64,000 nt of DNA from NCBI GenBank assembly GCA_014058105.1, contig JACGCM010000669.1:2480001-2544000 (forward strand). Direction: 5' to 3'. The notes beneath the pieces are model-generated. The model did not search any database. It worked only from the letters and a program-made list of their open reading frames with translations, and had not been told where the DNA came from. The DNA is from Kingdonia uniflora. Its lineage: Eukaryota > Streptophyta > Magnoliopsida > Ranunculales > Circaeasteraceae. Each line of letters begins with the position of its first letter. The first letter of the stretch is position 1. Made by a program: the position numbers and the translations under genes. Shown here piece by piece: positions 30,058-39,261 of the stretch.

Positions 30058-32022
30058 ATATGCATTTTGATTTTGTTGAAATTTACAATTTTTTTACCAG
30101 GTATTTTGAGAGAGAGCAAGAAGTAAAATGTGAGAATAGTCGAGTTGGGTGAAGAATTTACAAACAGTTGAAGCGGCGGTGTTTGGAACCCCGCGCAGTG
30201 TTTGGAACCCCGCGCAGTGTTTTAATCTCTTCTAAATTAAAAAAAAATCCACGTCGACAACTCACACTGGCTGCTTGGAGAGGTCGGGCGTGAGTTAGGC
30301 TTTTGGTGGGCCAGGGTGTCAGAATTCACACCCAAGCCCACACTCGCTGCTAGAGATGCTCTAACAATTTTTTTTTTCCATAGATCTATAGAGTCTAGGA
30401 GAGCTAGGAATAGGATCCTGAATATCCATGACAGTAATGACAATCTGGTTGAGGAGGATGAGGAGATTGGGATGGCCAGTGTGGACTATTTTCAGAGTAT
30501 ACTAACTAGGGGTTATGGATGAAACTGACAGTACCTTCAACACTGATGTGCTCAATGGCATTAACTTTAATGAGGGACAAATTAGTGAAACTGACAAAGT
30601 TGAGATGACCAAGTCTGTCACTAAGGAAGAGATTACTATGACCCTATCTAACATTGAAAGTGATAAAGCACTTGGACCTGATGGCTTTACCTATTTCTTC
30701 TTTAGGAAGGCTTGGAGAATTATAGGAGATGATATGGTTGATGCTATTAAAAATTTCTTTCATTCTTCTCTCTTTCTTGGTGAACTTAATACAACTACTA
30801 TAGCTCTTGTTCCTAAGGTTAACAGCCTTGAAAATTTTAATGACTTTAGACCCCATCAGTTTTTTATAAAGCTATATCTAAGATTATCACTGACAGAGTT
30901 AAAGCACATATTTGTATAATTATTAGCCCTAATTGGTCTATTTTTATCTATAGGAGAAATATTTATGAAAATATTATGATCACTCATGAAATTGTTAGGA
31001 ATTATCACAGGGACAAGGGTACAAAGAGATGTACATCCAAGATAGATATTAAAAAAGCTTATGATATGGTTGGCAAGCTATAGAAATGATTCTCACCACA
31101 CTCAACTTTCCTGTGAAGATGATTGGTTGGATTATGCATTGTATCTCCACTCTCGAATTCTCAATTTCGGTTAATAGTGCTTTATATGGCTTCTTCAAAA
31201 GTCAAAGAGGATTAAGGCAAGGGGACCCCATGTCCCCTTACCTCTTTATTCTTGTAATGGAAATGTTCTCAAGGCAGCTTGATTTAAGGGTTGCCGAGGG
31301 TACCTTTCTATTATACCCTAAATGCAAACAACCAAGCATCACTTTTTTATGTTTTGCAGATGATTTGATTGTCTTCCTCAAAGGAGAAATTAGCAATGCA
31401 AATCTTACTAGTATTTTGACAGATTTTAGTGGTTTTACAGGTCTACAAATGAATATCGCTAAAAGCCAATTATTTTGTGCCTGCATGAACAATTTGGTGA
31501 TATATTGAAGAGATAAGTGAGATAATAGGATGTGGCATTGGTCGACTGCATGTGAGATACTGAGGGTTGCCTCTCATCACAACAAGGCTCAAGACCACTA
31601 ACTGTATGCCACCAATTGAGAAGTTTAATTAGAGAATTCATAGCTTGAAAAGCAGATATCTTTCTTATGCTGGCAGAGCCACTCTGATTAGATCAGTGTT
31701 GAGCAGTCTTCATATTTACTGGGGCTCCACATTCAAGTTACCTGAAGCTGTAGTTACTCTTCTCAACTCTATTTGCAGAAAAGTCCTTTAGGGTGGAACT
31801 GACATGGCCAATAAAAGGCTATGGTGGCCTGGTATAAATGTTGCATGCCTGTGTAATGAAGGAGGGATTGGAATTAGAAATGTTACAAGCATGAACAAAG
31901 TTGTAATTATGAGATATGTGTGGAAGATTGTAAGTGATAAGGAGTCTTTGTGGGTCAGGTGGACTAAAGGTAACCTTATAAAACACGAGAATTTTTTGCA
32001 AATGAACATATATACTCAATAA

Positions 32023-32461
32023 GAGCATCCACAACAGTAGGGTGGGTGGATTTGCCCAAAACTAGGGTGAATCCAATCCACCCACAGCAGTTGAGCCCAA
32101 AACAAGGTGGATTTTACCCAACACAGTTCTGAACTGCGCGGCATAATCGAATAACCTAAGATATGGCCATGTGTCTCTATCTGGAGCGTCCATTACCCAA
32201 CGCAGTTCTGAACTGCGCGACATAATCAAATAACCTAAGATCTGGCCACGTGTCTCCATCTGGAGCATCTATTACCCACACGCAGTTCAGAACTGCGCGG
32301 CATCAATCCACCCTGAGGGTAGATTCTCCACCCTCAGGGTGGAAAATTCATTGCCACGTGGATTTTTGACCTAGCTGCTGGGAGGTGAAGGATTTGAGAA
32401 GAGGGTGAATTTTCAAATCCACCTTACCACGTCATGGTGCACCTAGTTGTTGTGGATGCTC
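32023..32461. mobile_element. PIF/Harbinger MITE with palindromic tandem repeat, 439 bp
   Basis: Ends GAGCATCCACAACA are perfectly inverted for 14 bases and flanked by TAA on both sides (32020-32022 and 32462-32464). Inside, a roughly 80-bp unit repeats (from about 32115 to 32304), each beginning with the palindrome CGCAGTTCTGAACTGCG or a close variant. No coding capacity. It is inserted in the LINE, whose reading resumes after the right TAA. The shared GAGCATC terminus and TWA target suggest mobilisation by a Harbinger related to that at 24116. Confidence 0.85.
32115..32304. repeat. Tandem repeat with palindrome CGCAGTTCNGAACTGCG
   Basis: Three copies of the palindrome at about 32121, 32201 and 32281 are separated by near-identical spacers (TAATC-x-AATAACCTAAGAT, GGCCA-x-GTGTCTC-x-ATCTGGAGC). 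Two full units and a partial third. Confidence 0.75.
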
Positions 32462-32738
32462 TAAGATCTCTTGGTGCTGGAGCAATATTCTCGAGTGTAG
32501 AGACCTAGCTGATGGAGTCATTCTGCACACTATATAGGAGATGGGAGGGCTACCAAGTTTTGGAAGGACCCTTGGCACTCATTAGGTATTATGAGAGAAA
32601 TTTGAGGCCCACTTCCTTTATGACTCTAAATTATCTCTAAATGCTAAAGTTTGTAACATCATTACTAATAGAGTTTCGAACCCCCAACCCCCGTTCGTGG
32701 TTTGGGATGGGCTGAGTGAAACAAATAGAAACAGTAGT

Positions 32739-33549
32739 TATGACGCCATACCGAAAGCTGGGCAAATCTACCCGAGCGTTTTAAGTTTTGACCTTGGATA
32801 TATGTTCTATATATCCTAATATAGCTGCACGCCAAGTTTCGTTGAAAACAGAATTGGTTAAGATGGCAAGAAATGCCAGTACGCTTAATCTCCAGTTTTA
32901 GCGTTTCCTTTTGGAAACTAGCTATTTCCTCAATACCTATATTAAGGAGGAACCTTGGTCCAAACCTCCCCATGAAAAAGTACGCTTAAGGCTTGGTCAT
33001 CTTGGACCCCGGTTCATGGGCTATCTACAAGGGATAGTTATGAGTTCTCCATGGTCTAGGGAAGGCCAAGAGACATTGCCTTACAATGCATGCCACTTTT
33101 CCAGATAGGGCTTACTAGGGCGCCGCTATGCCCCACGAGCCAACCGAGACGTACCACCCCTTATAGATGGACTATGTAACCAGTCTAAGCTCGCCGCCCC
33201 TTGATATATAGATCATATATCTGGAACCTGGCATATTAAGCTATCCTAATCCGCTACAGGATAGGTGTGTTATTCGTACCTTGTGCCTAGTCACGAGAGA
33301 TTATGTTGTAGGGATTATTGAGGAAACCTTCAGCATTGTTGAATTTACCGAATACATATTCGACGACCCCTCACGAGTATCCAGAATTATCTGGATGTCG
33401 CTCTAGTAACCGTGGCTCTATTCCACTAGTGCCGCCGCGCTAGTGAAGATGGCTTGTGCATGTCGGCCGTACGTACATGTACCCCATACGACCTCATATT
33501 CCGTTGTGCTTCAGGTACTATAGTGACAGATCCAGGCCGGGCCGTGACT
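32739..33549 (+). mobile_element. 5' LTR of the non-coding LTR family, 811 bp
   Basis: This is the reverse complement counterpart of the 811-bp LTRs at 39950-40760 and 43670-44480 and has the same length. Shared blocks include CTATATTAGGATAT/ATATCCTAATATAG, AAGGAGGAACCTTGGTCC, ACAAGGGATAGTTATGAGTT and GAATACATATTCGACGACCC. In its own orientation it runs left to right and is followed at once by a primer-binding site (33551) and the start of the internal region. The 3' part of this copy is absent, replaced by a Tat LTR. Confidence 0.8.
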
Positions 33550-33550
33550 G

Positions 33551-33690
33551 TTGGTGTCAGAGCCAAACTAGTTTGGTCTAGGCTTATCAGAGCGTAGATG
33601 GTTATGCCTAGGTCTATTAGAGCTGGTCAGAATTGACCCAACTTATCAGATGTTGTTAGAGCATATCAGAGTTGTAGTAGACTACTCGCA
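33551..33690 (+). mobile_element. Primer-binding site and start of internal region of the non-coding element
   Basis: TTGGTGTCAGAGCC at 33551-33564 matches, with one change, the initiator-tRNA-Met type site TGGTATCAGAGC found beside the 43670 LTR. The following words (TCTAGGCTTATC, CAGAGCGTAGATGG, TGCCTAGGTC) recur in the intact element's internal start. Sequence then switches to a Tat-type LTR near 33690. Confidence 0.65.
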
Positions 33691-34078
33691 GCCTTCTAGC
33701 ACCAATTGAATACTCGAAGGCTACATCGAAGCCTACCTAGAGACTCGAAGCCCAGCAAGACAGTAACTAAGTCCACGAAGCCTTTCAAGACTAGTCGAAT
33801 ACTCGAAGACATTATAGTCAAAGCCGAAGATAGACAGTCAGCATCAGAATTTAACATCAGTACCTAGAGAAACTTCGACCATGGTAATACATGGTCGAAG
33901 GCAAACATGCCCGACAGCCAGCTCACTAGACAGAATAGTGAAAGAACCCGCTAGACAACTACAGTATCAAAGCCAACAACTACAGTATCAAAATCGACTT
34001 TGGGGCATAATCCCCTAGTCAAAGACAACCCCGTGGTGTAAGAGTTAGTTTTTCCCTCTACAAAACTTGGCTCCAACA
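33690..34078 (+). mobile_element. 5' LTR end of Tat/Retand-type Ty3/gypsy element
   Basis: Ends CTTGGCTCCAACA directly before a Tat-type primer-binding site TTTAGCGTCGTCTGTGC (34079-34095; consensus in the lineage TTTGGCGCCGTCTGTGG). Repeated CTCGAAGGC/ACTCGAAG words fill the upstream part. The true left end is not determined because the matching 3' LTR was not recognised. Confidence 0.5.
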
Positions 34079-34146
34079 TTTAGCGTCGTCTGTGCTACAC
34101 CCACCCCTGTTCTCCTTTTATTTCCTTCCTTTTACAGCCACATCCC

Positions 34147-34650
34147 ATGGCCCCCACCCTTCGCTTAACCTCTGCCCTTGTCGACAACTCCGTCGATGGA
34201 GTAGCCGCTCAACTCGCCCTCATCAGCCAACAATTTGTTCAGGCCGAGGAGCGACATACCAATCAGTTACGTATTGAGCGTGATGAACGCCACCAAGAAC
34301 TCGAGGCTGAACGACAACGTCTTTTAGACGACTATGACTGACAACACCGTGCCCTCGACGAGTTACGCCTTACCGTCCGAGAGCTCCAACAAGGTTATAC
34401 CCACGACGCTCCTCAACGCTCTCGATTACCCATCCCCTCGCGCGTGTCAACCAACGCACGGCTTGGGCCCATCCACATATCGAAGTACCCCTGCTCCATC
34501 TTGGCTCCGAGGGTGCTCCCACTACCATACCCACTGGCTCGATCTATTTAGACGTCACCGCAATACCGACCCTCAGTCTCACGCCCTTGAATTCCAAAAT
34601 GCTTTGAGGTCTGTATTCCACAGCTGACCATATCTTGTGTCGAATGTTTG
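34147..34650 (+). pseudogene. Tat-type gag, N-terminal part
   Basis: ATG at 34147 gives MAPTLRLTSALVDNS, then VAAQLALISQQFVQAEERH and an Arg/Glu-rich coiled stretch. It parallels the gag start at 57980 in this window (MAPYIWFTSAIVGGN...). A TGA ends the first frame at about 34339. Shifted text continues to FQNALRSVFHS and DHILCRMF at 34640, where the gag domain is interrupted. It resumes at about 37522 after 2.9 kb of foreign sequence. Confidence 0.65.
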
Positions 34651-35292
34651 GTAGGGAAAAAGTTAGACCTGAGACCATGTTTTGATGTCATCTATACTAA
34701 AAAAATAGTTGCTCAATACCATGTATGAGTTTGGTAGGGAAAAAGTTAGAAAAGAAAGTTTAGCAACATTTAAGGCAACATATATACCTGAGAAAGTTGC
34801 CAGATTACTAACAACGAGATGAATTCCATATGTATATTATATCATGCTTTAATTTCTATCTTTCATGGCTCTTGCGAAATGACGGTAGACATGCGAACGT
34901 CCAAATCCATTCACTGAACTAATGCACGTATGCATTCAACTATAAATATTGATCCCACTTTATTAATTAATTTCAGTCATTTTAGTCCTCTATCAATATC
35001 AAAACATAAACCTTGAAAAGTTAAGACAATAGAGCCCCAAAGTCTTTTCCTTAGTTTTATCCATCGCTGCCTTAGCTTTTGTTGCTTTGAGGCCCATTTT
35101 GTTACGTACCGCTCCAATAGGCATTATAATGGGCATGATTATTTTTAGTTAGGTTACGGAAATAGGTGGGTTGGGATGGTGGGGGCTTCTAGTTTTTCAA
35201 GGAAATTAACATTACACTATTAGAAAAATAATTATGACTTATGAGTATTTGTGCTTTTATGGGTTGAGGAATTAAAAATATTGTAGGGATGA

Positions 35293-35548
35293 GTTCCATC
35301 AGCTACAGATTACATTGAGAACTGCATACAACCAATCTTCGATGAGGTATCTTCACTACCAAGTTCTGACCCAATAATCGAACCTATAAAGATCAATTTA
35401 GATTACAGGGTAAATGATACATCTCTTGTCAGCTGTACTATGGTTGATCCATCATACTGACATATAGTCATTTTAGATCATGGGGCTCAGGATTCACAAT
35501 TTCCTTGCCCTAGTTGTGAGACCTGTGACCAACACTAATGTTCAAATT
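35293..35548 (+). other. Exon-like open stretch, protein unidentified
   Basis: The frame reads VPSATDYIENCIQPIFDEVS, then IIEPIKINLDYRVND and HGAQDSQFPCPSCETCDQH, with two in-frame stops. The composition is that of a real protein rather than random DNA, and an AG lies just upstream. I do not recognise the family. Confidence 0.3.
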
Positions 35549-35683
35549 ATTTTTAGAAATACCGTAAATGAGCGGAACAATAAAAAAAGTACTTGTAAAG
35601 TTTCCAATCGAGTAGAGAGATCAACCAAAGCATCCTGGTAGGTGGAGTCTTCAGTCTCAAGCACACAAAGTAGTCTAGTACTA

Positions 35684-36300
35684 TTTAATGATGTCAAATG
35701 TTCTGGTTGCTCTTATAAAGCTACAAAGAGCAATATACATCAAGCTAGTTATCAAAAATGGGGTTACTTTATTAACAAAGAAAAATTGATAGACGGCATT
35801 GTCCACTGCATTCTTATTACTTAAAAATGTCTTTGTATTCATCAATTTCCCGTAACCGCAATTGGTATTGTTCGAATAGCTAAAGTAAAGCACTTTTATG
35901 TTTGCGAGACATATATTTGTCACAAAGTCATAGCAAACATTGTACTTAGTAGGGTCTGTATCATCAATGTTAAGTTCCAACTTCCTACATAAAACTTCCG
36001 AAGAATTTTTCTGACGAAGCAGTATCTCTTTCAATGTTTTCTTCTTAAAATGTTCTGATTTAAAATTCCCTATGCTCTGGTACAAATTGTCCATGCATCC
36101 AATCCCACATAACTGTCCTTGCTTGCGGGTGAGTCTAACGACAGTATCATCACCCTCCCTATACAGAGAAGAACTAATAAGTAAGCTCTCTACAATGACT
36201 CAACTATCTCCTCCTCCACCTTCAAAGAAACCCAACACCAGAAAAATGGCAATATGCAGAGTTCCATCATCTAAACTTAAGAACTTACCCAGTTCTTCCT
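35684..36300 (-). pseudogene. DUF674-like protein fragment
   Basis: Minus-strand text VVRLTRKQGQLCGIGCMDNL, YQSIGNF, LELNIDDTDPTKYNVC, then GYGKLMNTKTFLSN and FFVNKVTPFLITSLM follows the order of plant DUF674 repeats (a V-x-LL-x-KQ segment, LGC-x-x-NLY-x-S-x-x-NL, DDT-x-P-x-K-Y-x-C, a C-x-CG-x-x-M segment, F-x-x-DDL-like end). The Cys pairs of the usual zinc-like motif are partly lost, and stops precede and follow it. This is a fragment of a plant-specific protein of unknown function, carried in the insertion within the Tat gag. Confidence 0.5.
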
Positions 36301-36442
36301 GACTTTTCCCTAAAAGAATTACCTAGATTTAGCCGGATATATAATATATCCATCTCCAACATAACGCCAAAGTCATGAAAATTTCAATGTATCCATCCTC
36401 ATGGATGTTAAATAAAATTCAAAAACTGTCGCACAGACTTAC

Positions 36443-36706
36443 CCACTTTTCCTTTTGCAGTTCACGGGCAAGAGAAATTTGTACTTTTCCACATTATTCA
36501 AGATAAATGCCGGAAGATGAACCGCTGAAAAAGAACAAGGTATCGACCCCAACTTTTCGATAATGTCATTGAATGTACACTCCTCAGGAAGCATGTCAAA
36601 TAAGTCGAACCCTTTGCAGATAAGATCTTGTATTCTTTTAGGATTCAAATAGTAAGAGAACCTCACTCTATCAAAATGACTGTAGGCTTTCATCATGAAG
36701 ACGACC
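36443..36706 (-). other. Well-preserved exon of an unidentified host protein
   Basis: On the minus strand a T-rich tract and TTATCAG acceptor precede an open stretch MMKAYSHFDRVRFSYYLNPK, then LICKGFDLFDMLPEEC, DIIEKLGSIPCSFSAVHLP and VEKYKFLLPVNCKRKSG, ending at a consensus donor GTAAGT (36442-36437). No stops occur. The family is not recognised. Its borders and composition argue for a genuine exon, possibly captured together with the DUF674 fragment. Confidence 0.45.
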
Positions 36707-37505
36707 TCACTGATAAATCGAAAACAAAAGCAAAAATGGCACCCTGCATAAGATAAGATATCATCTGTCTGCCAAAAATGTGCATATCTTGTCTTACCTG
36801 TTTGATACCTAAAACTATGCCCTTCTTTACCATAGAGTGACTTTTTTCGTAGTTTAGCACAATATGTTTTTGCTGACACCTAGCTAGGACAAAAGATAAG
36901 TGGTAAAGACATTGATCAAACGAATCACCAAGAGCCAAAAGTTATCCATGAAGACCTCTAGAAAATGCTCGGCCATATTAGAGAATATGCTTAACATATA
37001 TCATAAAATATGGCGGGAGCGTTGCATAACCCAAAGGGTATGCGACGATAGGCAAAAGTACCCAAAGGACAGGTGAGCGTGGTTTTCTCTTGATCCTCAG
37101 GAGCGATGGGTATTTTGATTGTACCCAGAATACCCATCAAGAAAACAATAATATTCATGACCGGTAAGATGCTCAAGCATTTGGTCCATGAATGGCAAGA
37201 AAAAATAGTCTTTTCGAGTGATAAAATTGAGCTTTCTATAGTCTATAGACACTTGCTACCTTGTGGTCATGCAGGTGGAGACAAGATCATTGTGGTCATT
37301 CTTCACAATAGTGATTCCCGACTTCTTAGGAACAACCTGAATAAGACTTACCCATGGGCTATCAGAAATGGGATAAATAATCCCAACATCCAACAATTTC
37401 ATAATTTCTTATCTCACAACCACGGCCATAGTCGGGTTAAGCCGTCACTGCCATTCTCGTGACTTCTTGGCATTATCCTCAAGATTAATCTTATGCATGC
37501 ATACT
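36700..37505 (-). pseudogene. Athila-type reverse transcriptase fragment
   Basis: Minus strand, in several frames: MHKINLEDNAKKS, IMKLLDVGIIYPISDSPWVS, LIQVVPKKSGITIV, VSIDYRKLNFITRKD, FLPFMDQMLEHLTGHEYYCF, IPIAPEDQEKTTLTCPLGTF, YRRIPFGLCNAPA, then EVFMDNFW (the DD of the catalytic YMDD-type motif now DN) and IVLGIKQV. Stops and shifts are frequent. It is the N-terminal and central RT of the Athila lineage; the C-terminal pol of the same lineage occurs at 6847-8710 on the other strand. Confidence 0.7.
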
Positions 37506-37521
37506 AACGACCAGTGTATCT

Positions 37522-38235
37522 AACGTTTGCCTTCCCACCAGTCTCACTGATAGCCCTCTCAAATGGTACCACAGCCTACCCAACGCCTCTATCCGAAGCT
37601 TCGAGCAATTGTCAAACCTTTTTATCGCCCAATTTGACTTCAACAAAGACTGTGATGTCCGAGTCGACGCTCTCTTCAATTTCCGCAAATACCCCAACGA
37701 AATGCTAGAAGCTTTCACCAAGCGGTTTCTCGATGAATTGCGCAAAGTCAAAAATCTCGACTGTGCGAATGCCGTTTTCGCGTATTCTAACGCGTTACCA
37801 GGTTATGGCCGTGTCAAGGAGTACATCGTGCTTCATAAACCACGAACCATCGAGGAGATGTTATCTAAGGCTAATGGATACATCGACCTCGAACGCCTCC
37901 GCGAATCCAATCGCCAGGGGCAAATCTCAACCCCAACCAAAATAGATCTCGACTCTCTTCTACACCCATGGTCGCTCCCGTCTCACAGGAGACCGAGAGC
38001 CGTAAACGCCCTCACTCCGATGTTGCCCCCTCTAATATCTGTAAGAAATGACCTATGTCGGTCTTACCGAAACTCACTACCCCCATCAACACCCTCATTA
38101 CAATGATACAGGCCGACCCTATCTAGCGTGCCCCCTTTCCCCATCAAGGTCAGGAAAAATGAGCCTTACTGCCAAAATCATAAGTGCAACTGCCACTCTA
38201 CCAGCAAGTGTTATGCTCTGCAACGATCACTGGAG
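37522..38235 (+). pseudogene. Tat-type gag, C-terminal part
   Basis: Resumes with SLTDSPLKWYHSLPNASIRS, then FEQLSNLFIAQF, ALFNFRKYPNEMLEAFTKRF, CANAVFAYSNALPGYG, VLHKPRTIEEMLSKANGYID. This is the retrotransposon gag domain (PF03732) of the Tat lineage. After about 38050 the frame shifts and a C-x-x-H-x-C-like zinc region can be guessed near 38150-38220. It closely parallels the gag at 58780-59170. Confidence 0.75.
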
Positions 38236-38378
38236 ATGATTCTTAAGGCAAGTCCTCTACACCGATCTCCCTAACTATCTCGACGGGTCCTATCTTAAGC
38301 CTCAACCCCCTCCAACTACCGACCCAGTCGAGGTACATATTTTTCAACTCTACCTTATCGAAGTTAATAACATCGACA

Positions 38379-38940
38379 ATGGTCATACTCGAAGTAAACG
38401 CAAACGAGTCGAAGAATGTTGCAAGCTCAACTTATTATGAGAAATTACCCATCCTCCTACCAGAATCTAGCCAACGCCCCCGACCCGAAGGTATATCCTT
38501 AATCGATTGCGATACCTCCCATGTCCACTTCCCCCACTTCGACCCCTTGGTCATTATGATTAAGGTCGAACACCTCATCCTCCATACCATGCTAATCGAT
38601 ACAGCCAGCGCGGCAGATGTACTTTTCCTCCAGACTGTTCGAGCCATGCAAAAAATAGACCTCATCATACCAGCCAATGTCGAGCTTAAGGGCTTTAATG
38701 GCGCTACCGAAGTCGCCGTCGGTCGCATTAGCTTCTCCGTCACCACCGGTCCAGTCACCCTCCACACTAGCTTTCTTGTCATCGACAAGAAATCTGAATT
38801 CCTGGGCATTCTAGGGCGTGACTGACTGCATGCCATGAAAGCCATACCTTCGACTTACCACTAAGCACTTCGTTTCAATACCCCTCGTGGCACGTGGAAC
38901 ATGAAGGGCTCTCAACGCCTTGCCTGCTCATGCGAGCACC
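38379..38940 (+). pseudogene. Tat-type protease
   Basis: ISLIDCDTSHVHFPHFDPLV precedes HTMLIDTASAADVLF; the family has DTGSSADVLF, so the catalytic-site Gly is altered to Ala. VGRISFSVTTGPVTLHTSFL and FLGILGRD follow. A stop (TGA, 38822-38824) replaces the Trp of the family's GRDWLH motif. It lies between gag and the RT remnant in the expected order. Confidence 0.7.
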
Positions 38941-39261
38941 CTGAGATTGATCTTACCATAAAACTTATCAAACCATAACAATCAATGCTTCGCTAACTTC
39001 CAACACCATCAAACCCATCTAACACACCTGTCGAACCCACTGTTTACATCGAACTCAACGGTCCTGGTCGAGGTACATTTATTGGTAGTTTATTGGATGA
39101 GGCCGAACGCCTCGAGCTCACCACTTTTCTTAGAGCAAATAAATATATATTTGCCTGGACTTTCCAGGAGATGCCTGGCGTCGACCCCACCCTAGCCTGC
39201 CATTGACTCAACCTCATCCCTCTTTCTACAACAGTGAAGCAGAAGATATGCACTTTAGCAC

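Larger units (their letters stand above)
24116..30361. mobile_element. PIF/Harbinger transposon, 6246 bp, carrying a PMD gene
   Basis: Left end GAGCAAACGCAGCAGGGTGT and inverted right end GAGCATCTCTAGCAGCGAGT are imperfect inverted repeats. TAA flanks both sides (24113-24115 and 30362-30364), the expected TWA target. Inside are ORF1 with a Myb/SANT-like domain (+), a DDE transposase (minus) and, unusually, a plant mobile domain gene (minus) between the transposase and the right end. GC-rich palindromes ACCGCGCGGT near 24294 and CCGCGCGG near 27614, and a doubled CCCGCGCAGTGTTTGGAAC near 30190, punctuate the non-coding parts. All three genes carry stops or shifts. It is inserted in a LINE ORF. 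Confidence 0.88.
30365..32680 (+). pseudogene. L1-type LINE ORF2, part downstream of the Harbinger insertion
   Basis: Continues the LINE cut at 24112: HRSIESRRARNRILNIHD and EEIGMASVDYFQSIL. Reverse transcriptase follows with ALGPDGFTYFFFRKAW (30660-30720), ALVPKVNSLENFNDFRP, KIDIKKAYD (about 31040), QRGLRQGDPMSPYLF and the catalytic FADDL at 31356-31370. The post-RT part has RLWWPGINVACLCNEGGIGI and MNKVVIMRYVWKIV (31810-31940). A MITE (32023-32461) interrupts it. The text resumes with IGDGRATKFWKDPWHSLG. A ten-T run at 30368-30377 is one base too long, and later frameshifts and stops show it is dead. The 3' end is not clear, since it meets another LTR element near 32739. Confidence 0.78.
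34651..37510. other. Composite insertion splitting the Tat gag
   Basis: The gag reads up to RMF at 34650 and restarts at SLTDSPLKWYH near 37545. The sequence around the two breaks is similar (TGTGTCGAATGTTT left, AGTGTATCTAACGTTT right), possibly an old target duplication. The inserted part includes a 22-bp direct repeat GTTTGGTAGGGAAAAAGTTA at 34647 and 34731, exon-like host sequences on both strands and an Athila reverse-transcriptase piece. 34760-35285 shows no coding motif. The nature of the inserting element is unknown. Confidence 0.5.

Noticed and set aside
32670..32700. TTTCGAACCCCC resembling a tRNA B box, possible SINE or tRNA gene
   Set aside because: No A box at the proper distance, no cloverleaf and no SINE tail; it is flanked by LINE and LTR sequence.
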